NCBI RefSeq assembly: GCF_001649575.2
Contig: NC_051446.1
Coordinates: 20,229,344-20,293,343 of the forward strand
DNA length: 64,000 nucleotides
From: Kryptolebias marmoratus
Taxonomy: Eukaryota > Chordata > Actinopteri > Cyprinodontiformes > Rivulidae
Direction: 5' to 3'
The notes under the pieces are model-generated. The model was given only the letters and a program-made list of their open reading frames with translations, was not told the origin of the DNA and searched no databases. Numbering within the stretch: the stretch's first letter is position 1; every line of letters starts with the position of its first letter. Of the stretch, positions 59,301 through 64,000 are shown in pieces. The translations under genes were made by a program, and so were the position numbers.

Positions 59301-60829
59301 TTATGAAAATTGTTCCATGAAATGACAAGGGACTTTGAGGTCCTTCAAACTACCACTTCCTATTAAGAATAAATTATCTTCTGTTCCTGTTTTATTCAAC
59401 TGACACGGCACAATCTTTCGCACTGTTCTCTTTACAACATGTCTCAGCTGAGTTCTGAAATCGATCTTCCATTCATAATCCAATCAGCCTCTGCTCACAG
59501 GTCGCATAATTCTCACCAGGCTTGATGTGACCTCTAATAAATCACATTCCAACCCCACGTTCACTCGTTTCCTTCAATTGTTACCTTGTCCACATAATTG
59601 GCGATCTCAGCCAGCCGCTGTTTGACCTTCTCCATGTCTTTACCTTGCTTCTGAAACTGAACGGCACAAGCAAACAGAATAAAACATGAAAGGGACGGAA
59701 AGAGTGTGTTCTTGAATGTTTATTATGCTCACACAAAAAGAAAAAAAAGAAACTTGCACAAATTTGGAACATTTTCAACGCTGAGTTTTGTGTTGGGCGA
59801 CAATTCGCAAAGCGTTAATTCAGCTACTGCTTCTGCAGCACTTGTTATCATCAAGGAGCTTCTTGTTAAAGCTTTTAAGCTAAAGAAATAACTGATGCTG
59901 AATCATAATGCACACTATTGTTTTCCTGTTTATGCTAGTTCCTTTCTACTACTACTCTACTATTTTTAAGTGTCCATAAATCAAAACATTCAGCTTGATG
60001 GGTAATAGTGTGCTGTGATTTTTGATTTTTGTAGCTTTTATACTATTACACAAAATATTCAACCTTACCTTATTTAAAAGAAAATCCCCATAGAAACACA
60101 TTGAGATCTCTTCGGGTTCCTTCTGAATATTGTGCTCTTTGAAATCTGCTTCTCTTTTTTTTTTGCCTTCTTAGGCTCCTTTTAGCTTTTATTTTTACCT
60201 TTAGAGACAGTTATGCAAACTTTAGCATCAGGCTACAGTTTTTCCAATTTTATCTACAGTTTTGCTCATTTTAGTCTTCAGCTTTGATTTAGCAAATTTT
60301 AGATTTTACCTACAGATTTTCTTATTTGATGTATGGTTTAATTAGTTATAGCTTTTAGCCACTGTTTTGTTAATTTTACCTACAGTTTAGCAAGTTTTCT
60401 CAGGTTACATGTTATTTGTTTTCCTGCTTTATAATCATGTGATGCTGACCTACAGTGTAGGTCTCATGCCTGCGAAGAACACTCTCCTCTCTTTAAGATG
60501 TTAAGTTGAAGATTTAGGATTGCTTAGAGAGCATTTAAAGCCTCATTTGTGAGTCATGTTCTGCCATGATGTATGCAGAAGGCTGCAGAAGGAGCCGAGG
60601 AGTGACACAGATGAGTTAGTGACACATCAGAGGTGACAACATGGCCTTAATGGAGCCGTCTTATCCATGCGTCATGAGAAAAGGGCCATTTAGCATGTGA
60701 GCTCGGGGTCTGTTTCATCATGGATTCTGCACAGAAGGTGAAGAGGTTGTGACCTCTGCTTACCTCTCTGTTGTCAGCCACGATGATGAGCTCCACGTAC
60801 TTGGTTGTTGTCTGGAGGTGGCGTTTATG
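35484..60829 (-). CDS. adam12: ADAM12 (meltrin alpha), 3' 17 coding exons; 5' end outside the window
   Basis: Membrane metalloproteinase-disintegrin that sheds growth-factor ligands and supports myoblast and mesenchymal cell adhesion (family knowledge). In-window exons (minus): 60829-60764, 59656-59585, 59223-59054, 57958-57874, 55984-55836, 48692-48515, 45324-45235, 45107-44912, 44816-44708, 44404-44206, 42288-42211, 41145-41037, 40638-40503, 40012-39898, 38890-38630, 36144-35963, 35553-35484; 2265 nt, 754 codons before the stop, phases all consistent. Order: basic HKR from the proprotein-convertase region, metalloproteinase with [12 protein letters not shown], disintegrin (CDLPEFC), cysteine-rich, EGF-like ([18 protein letters not shown]), transmembrane segment, proline-rich SH3-binding tail. 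Ectodomain is very close to human ADAM12; the tail exons diverge. No earlier exon is recognised between 60830 and 64000. Confidence 0.95.
35963..36144 (-). CDS. adam12: ADAM12 exon: SH3-binding tail
   Basis: [18 protein letters not shown] matches human [20 protein letters not shown], a class of SH3 ligand that binds Src-family and adaptor proteins. Acceptor TTCTGCAG, donor GTGAGC, phase 2. Confidence 0.9.
38286..38335. repeat. (CA)25 microsatellite in an ADAM12 intron
   Basis: Uninterrupted run of about 25 CA units; likely polymorphic. Confidence 0.95.
38630..38890 (-). CDS. adam12: ADAM12 exon: proline-rich cytoplasmic tail (predicted)
   Basis: 87 codons, GC-rich, with [12 protein letters not shown] aligning to the human YPP...RRLLQC segment, then [13 protein letters not shown]. 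Acceptor TTCTGCAG; the donor GTGAGT at 38629 could be replaced by a nearby alternative. Confidence 0.7.
39000..39690. other. Possible conserved non-coding block in an ADAM12 intron
   Basis: Low-repeat sequence with homeodomain-type cores (TAACTAATTAAAG, TTATTAGCGACAAAATTG, ATTATTCATGCGGCC) and few simple repeats. Suggests an enhancer; unproven. Confidence 0.25.
39898..40012 (-). CDS. adam12: ADAM12 exon: start of proline-rich cytoplasmic tail (predicted)
   Basis: Little similarity to human, but it is open, has acceptor GTAACAG and donor GTCACT, and converts phase 2 to phase 0 exactly as needed. Encodes a Ser/Ala/Pro-rich stretch with APKPPS. Confidence 0.6.
40100..40185. repeat. AGCTAAAAG/TAGCA tandem repeat
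   Basis: GGTAGCTAAAATCTAAAGTAG then GCTAGCTAAAAGCTAAAAGT and AAAGTAGCAGAAG units just beside an ADAM12 exon; resembles, in reverse, the array at 60170. Confidence 0.55.
40503..40638 (-). CDS. adam12: ADAM12 exon: transmembrane segment
   Basis: About 21 hydrophobic residues ([13 protein letters not shown], then VAALIVCI) followed by the basic stop-transfer [14 protein letters not shown]. Matches human KRKTLIRLLFTNKK. Donor GTTAGA, phase 2. Confidence 0.92.
41037..41145 (-). CDS. adam12: ADAM12 exon: EGF-like domain and stalk
   Basis: [20 protein letters not shown], then [14 protein letters not shown]. Acceptor GCTGCAG, donor GTAAGC, phase 1. Confidence 0.95.
42211..42288 (-). CDS. adam12: ADAM12 exon: cysteine-rich to EGF-like
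   Basis: [18 protein letters not shown] then AAKCSGRG. Acceptor GCCTCAG, donor GTAAGT. Confidence 0.94.
44206..44404 (-). CDS. adam12: ADAM12 exon: cysteine-rich domain
   Basis: [19 protein letters not shown] through [17 protein letters not shown]. Nearly identical to human. Acceptor TATACAG, donor GTGAGA. Confidence 0.95.
44708..44816 (-). CDS. adam12: ADAM12 exon: cysteine-rich domain
   Basis: [30 protein letters not shown]. Acceptor TCTTGCAG, donor GTAAGA, phase 2. Confidence 0.93.
44912..45107 (-). CDS. adam12: ADAM12 exon: disintegrin loop and cysteine-rich domain
   Basis: Contains [14 protein letters not shown] (the disintegrin loop, no RGD) and [25 protein letters not shown]. Donor GTGCGT, phase 1. 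Confidence 0.95.
45235..45324 (-). CDS. adam12: ADAM12 exon: disintegrin domain
   Basis: [15 protein letters not shown] then [11 protein letters not shown], all disintegrin cysteines in place. Acceptor TTTGCAG, donor GTAATA. Confidence 0.95.
45840..46050. mobile_element. Fold-back inverted-repeat element (MITE-like)
   Basis: The first 40 bp (AGCCTGTTTATTTCCCCTTA...) and the last 40 bp are inverted repeats with two mismatches. After a short gap, GCAGCAGAGTTCAGTATGTG pairs with an inverted GCAGCAGAGTTGAGTACGTG. In an ADAM12 intron; no coding capacity. Confidence 0.75.
48515..48692 (-). CDS. adam12: ADAM12 exon: end of protease, start of disintegrin domain
   Basis: [28 protein letters not shown], then [19 protein letters not shown] at the disintegrin start. 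The intron before it is about 7.1 kb. Donor GTGAGG. Confidence 0.95.
48693..53467. other. ADAM12 intron, first part
   Basis: No exon seen. One ambiguous base (n) at 50810 sits in a C run. 48780-48910 and 52500-52760 are low-repeat, AT-biased stretches that could be conserved regulatory DNA. Confidence 0.4.
53468..53673 (-). pseudogene. 5' fragment of a clathrin heavy chain gene, processed and broken
   Basis: On the minus strand, in the 7.1-kb ADAM12 intron. The translation matches the clathrin heavy chain N terminus: [18 protein letters not shown], then after a one-base frame shift [15 protein letters not shown] and [19 protein letters not shown], ending NPIRCP. The initiator codon position is not ATG, one base is missing after RIS, and similarity stops after about 60 codons. 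It runs through the place where, as I recall, CLTC has its first intron (about codon 14), which suggests a retrocopy. No poly(A) tail or target duplication is visible because only the 5' end remains. Clathrin heavy chain itself coats endocytic vesicles; this copy cannot make it. Confidence 0.85.
53674..55835. other. ADAM12 intron, second part
   Basis: Nothing recognised beyond chance ORFs and short A tracts. Confidence 0.5.
55836..55984 (-). CDS. adam12: ADAM12 exon: zinc-binding active site
   Basis: [14 protein letters not shown] followed by [12 protein letters not shown], the HExxHxxGxxH zinc site, and [10 protein letters not shown]. Acceptor TTTTTAG, donor GTAGGT, phase 2. Confidence 0.96.
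56385..56525 (-). repeat. Partial family A repeat copy
   Basis: GCTGTGGCAGCCATCTTGAA, GGTTGACTCCAAAAGTCAAT and CAGTTGTAGACG; only the middle part of the repeat remains. Confidence 0.7.
57874..57958 (-). CDS. adam12: ADAM12 exon: metalloproteinase
   Basis: [17 protein letters not shown] then [11 protein letters not shown]. Acceptor TTTTTAG, donor GTGCGT. Confidence 0.95.
58420..58621. mobile_element. hAT-type MITE with exact target duplication
   Basis: 202 bp, ends CAAGGGTG...CACCCCTG, flanked by the 8-bp direct repeat GTCTAAAA at 58412-58419 and 58622-58629. Contains GTCAAACTCCAGGCCTCGAG, the common fish element with that terminal phrase. Confidence 0.88.
59054..59223 (-). CDS. adam12: ADAM12 exon: metalloproteinase
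   Basis: Encodes [17 protein letters not shown] through HDNAQLI. Acceptor ACCCTCAG, donor GTAGAT, phase 2. Confidence 0.95.
59585..59656 (-). CDS. adam12: ADAM12 exon: metalloproteinase
   Basis: [24 protein letters not shown] (split here: [10 protein letters not shown] / [14 protein letters not shown]), near identical to human. Donor GTAACA, phase 0. Confidence 0.94.
60170..60410. repeat. Degenerate TTTTACCTACAGTTT minisatellite in an ADAM12 intron
   Basis: Repeated units of about 30 bp: TTTATCTACAGTTTTGCTC, TTTTACCTACAGATTTTC, TTTTACCTACAGTTTAGCAA. Confidence 0.6.
60764..60829 (-). CDS. adam12: ADAM12 exon: proprotein cleavage region and start of protease
   Basis: [20 protein letters not shown]: the HKR is the end of the furin-type site and [12 protein letters not shown] opens the catalytic domain. 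Acceptor CCTTCCAG, donor GTAAGC. Confidence 0.93.
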
Positions 60830-62184
60830 CTGGAAGGAAGTGCACGGAAAAATAATCGGTGGGAAAGGTGCAAGAGAGCGATATAGACACTGGAATGAGG
60901 AATAAGTTTGAGAAAGAGAAAGGAGGATATAAAGGGCAGCCTAAATTCATCAGGTGCCCACTCAATATGACTTTTCTCATGCATGTCATACAAAATGAAG
61001 CACAAATGAGAATCAGCACAAAGCAATCAGTTAGCCTTTACGTCTGACCCAGTAGGAACTGCTGAGGTCACACAACACTGTACAGGAACAAGCTTATTAA
61101 CTAATAAATCACTGCTTCTGGACAAATGCTGCCTTCATTTCACTACTTTTGCACCTCATTTTTTTCTATCTAAAAATCAAGCAGAATGTGATGCGTTGAT
61201 TTATTTTACAGTTTTACAAAAAGACTACCTTCACGTTAAAGCAACAGTTTTAGACTCAAATTGATGCTTTGCTTTTAGTGTATTCGTTTGCCTGTTCAGC
61301 ACAGGCAGGTAAAACATGGCCCCTATCCAAGAAACATATTTATGATCGCCTCGTGCTGTGTTGGACAGCAGCTCACATTCGGCACATGTCGAGTTAGAGT
61401 CTGCTTCACCTGCACAAACACACACAAGCTCATCCTTTCTAGTTGCACGCTTGCTCTGCTGGCTGAGGGTTCTGCCTTCAACCCGATGTTCTTCATCCAT
61501 ATTGGCCTGGCAGCGCTCCGCTCTTATCTATCTCCTTCATAGATAAACCAGGATGGGCAAGTATGCTTTAAATGCACCCTGTGGTGATAACCAAGCTTCT
61601 AGGATGCTACAGAAGAGACACACATGAATAATGTGTTGACAGTAAGCAAAAAGCACACCTGTTCTTAAAAAAAGAAGAAGCATGCAACAAGGTTTTTTGG
61701 TTTTTCAGGACTGGATCATTTTTGTACTCCTAGCACTGAGTTATAAGCTTACCCACCCACTGAATATTTTATAGCAAATGTAATTATCTCTTCCACACAA
61801 ATGCAAAGTGTTGTGATTTCAGTCAGCAGTGGCACAGATTCTACCTCCACTTCACTGATAACCACATATTCTTCCAATCTAGCATCAGTCAGGCAGGGAT
61901 ATTCTTTGTTCAGGGATATCCATGGATGGATGGATGTGAATCTGTTTAGTTGTTTTATTGTTCTGTTGACAATAAAATAAAACAAATGATGATTTTTAAG
62001 TTGCACACAAATTAACATTTTTGAAGGTGCTCAGTGACCTTTTTTCACAAAATGTGTCTTTGACAAGACAAGATGCTTTATTTTTTACTTTTTTGATGAA
62101 ACTGCAAGTCCACAGTGAAGTGATGGCAGTTTAGTCCACCTGCATCTCCCGCTTCAAGTAACACTGAAGAAGGGTTAGGGTTAG
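60830..62184. other. ADAM12 intron (upstream), no exon seen
   Basis: Chance ORFs only; the next upstream ADAM12 exon is not recognised here. Confidence 0.45.
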
Positions 62185-62285
62185 TTTTGCTAAGGTCGAT
62201 TAGTTGTAGCCACCATCTTGAATTGAGTTGACTTATAAACATTATTGCCCACCGTTTGAGTTTTGACAGGGTCTGAAAAAAAACA
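62185..62285 (-). repeat. Partial family A repeat copy
   Basis: GTTGTAGCCACCATCTTGAA and TTGAGTTGACTTATAAAC; short remnant. Confidence 0.6.
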
Positions 62286-63654
62286 ACAAAATAGTCCACA
62301 GCTGTGTACTTCTGTGTAACAGAAAGCTGTAAAGTTTATTTCCTTGCTTAATCAAAAACAACAAATTGTACTTTTAATCTCATATTGTGTAAATGTTATT
62401 TGGCACTGTGTCTTTCCATTTTTTTTTAAACTCTCTTTCAGATTATTTTTTGTAGAGATGTCTCACCCTCTGAATCTCATCTTCTGCTGAATCAAGAAAT
62501 TTGTATTTCTGTAACAACAGAGCACTACAAGCTCAGCAAAACACTACAAAAAAGTACGCTAAAAAAACTCTTCCGCAAGAAAATTAAGCCAGATTTTTTA
62601 ACACGAGAATAAATCATCCGTATGAGACACTCTTGTCTCCTTTTGTTCCTGTTCCCACTCTGTTTCTGTCAGGCATGAACCTCAGCTCTGTGCTGTTGTC
62701 AAGATACGTCCTCTGGTGCCTAAATTTTGCAGCCCTTTTATAAATAAGGACAATAGTTGGAGCTAGAGCCAGCACTTTAATCACCAACAGAAATCAAGCT
62801 GCACAATAAAACATTAAAAAAAACTGCTGGATGACTAAATAAAAACCAATAATGTGGTAAAAGCATGATCTTTTAGCCAGGAAACGCACATTTAGCCCAT
62901 TTCCCACACTGACACCAGTATACTGACATCCAAAAAACAATCTGTTTTGATTCAGTATTAAAGCTGCATCATGATTATATGTTTACCTCCTCAGACGTCC
63001 TTGAGCACCTGCTTCATCTTTTACACCATATATCTCTATTGCTGTTGGTACCGATGTTGTAAATCAGTCATGTTTGACAGCACATGCCTTTCTTCAGATT
63101 TAGGATAACAATCACTAAAGTCTGTGTTTTCCACTCATCACTGCCCATTATTTGTTAAACCTTATTCTCTCTGAGCTTTGAAACTTCATAAGGACAATTT
63201 TTCTCCATGCTTGGAGAGTCGCAAGGGGTTAAGTGTAGGGAGCGCAGATATTTAGGGTTTCTTTAAAATGATCGGCTGAATTCTGGATGGACCGGGGCTT
63301 CTGGAGACTTCAGTCTGACTTCATGTTGAGAGCAACTGGAGTTGTTTAATAGCCGACGTGCTTTCAACAGGCGTTTAACAACTGCCGCTCTCCATACATT
63401 CAGGGTACTAATGGATGCTTCAGATGGAGGGAACGAGTGAATAATTCAACAAGTAGCCAGCTTCTAAAATATATAGTAGGCCATTTATTTATATCTGCAT
63501 TACAAATGGTCTTTTTATAAAGGGCTAAAGGGTGATGGTATTTTAAATGCATAAAGTACAAGGAACCTTAACGTGTTACTGAGTCTAAAAACCCAGGGGA
63601 CAGAATCTGTTCTTGAAAACTGTCAGTGGCTTTCACTGAAGGGGATCTAAAAAT
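62286..63654. other. ADAM12 intron (upstream), no exon seen
   Basis: AT-rich; no splice-consistent coding exon found. Confidence 0.45.
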
Positions 63655-64000
63655 CTTTATTAGGCCCGAGCAGCGACAGCGCTGCGAAGGCCTATTGTAT
63701 TTCGTGGAATTCTTATTATTTTTATTCTTTTCCCTCCGAGATCGCAAATTTGAAGGCTTTCCCATATTCAAAAACTCACCAAACTTCACAGAAAGTTGTC
63801 CCCCGTGTGAAATCGCGGGATTCTAATGTAATCGAAAGTGGGCGTGGCCAAACTGCTCCACAGCGCCCCCTAACGTGAGATAGGACGAACCGTAAGTCGT
63901 AGAAGCGTGGAACCTTGACAGGTAGGTAGAACGCCCCAAATGACGAAAAAAAGTCTCTTGGAGGTATGCCCTAAAATGTACAGGGAGGCGGCCATCTTGG
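63655..64000 (+). mobile_element. Interspersed fish repeat, cut by the window end
   Basis: Starts TTAGGCCCGAGCAGCG, with GCGAAGGCCTATTGTATTTC, AGTGGGCGTGGCCAAA and AGCGCCCCCTAACGTGAG, a familiar teleost repeat. Its right end is outside the window. Confidence 0.7.

Noticed and set aside
1..64000. CRISPR arrays, operons, bacterial terminators, tRNA or rRNA genes
   Set aside because: Vertebrate genomic DNA; none of these structures was seen on reading either strand.

Overview
The window is vertebrate nuclear DNA and reads as a teleost fish: genes split into many GT-AG exons, small introns, an (AC)n microsatellite, short hAT-type elements and LINE relics of kinds common in fish, and a four-gene neighbourhood (MMP21, UROS, BCCIP, ADAM12) matching human 10q26. 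The species cannot be named from the sequence. Most six-frame ORFs are noise; the genes were rebuilt exon by exon from protein similarity recalled from memory, splice sites and intron phase, and every chain closes in frame.

Layout. 1-18.6 kb: no recognised gene; hAT-like elements, two tandem dimers of an unnamed dispersed repeat, an LTR-like piece, an RTE-like LINE relic and one orphan exon-like ORF. 18.99-23.69 kb (-): complete MMP21, 7 exons, 664 aa, with a TATA box. 24.15-28.2 kb (-): UROS, 9 coding exons, 261 aa, plus a likely non-coding first exon. 28.60-30.53 kb (+): BCCIP, 7 exons, 304 aa, head to head with UROS. 30.8-34.1 kb: intergenic, with repeats and a perfect 27-bp-arm hairpin. 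35.48-60.83 kb (-): the 3' 17 coding exons of ADAM12 (754 codons, from the proprotein-cleavage region to the stop); signal peptide and prodomain exons lie beyond the right edge. The window ends inside a repeat.

The genes form a neighbourhood, not a pathway: a left-right patterning metalloproteinase, a haem-synthesis enzyme, a BRCA2/p21-binding nuclear protein and a membrane sheddase. DHX32 and FANK1, which lie between BCCIP and ADAM12 in human, are not seen.

The most unexpected item is a broken, intronless 5' fragment of a clathrin heavy chain gene in an ADAM12 intron (53.47-53.67 kb). Also notable are same-orientation copies of one repeat family in four small introns of MMP21 and UROS, a hairpin with perfect 27-bp arms, and an enlarged acidic, sequon-rich propeptide segment in MMP21. 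I see no sign of a wholly new biological system.
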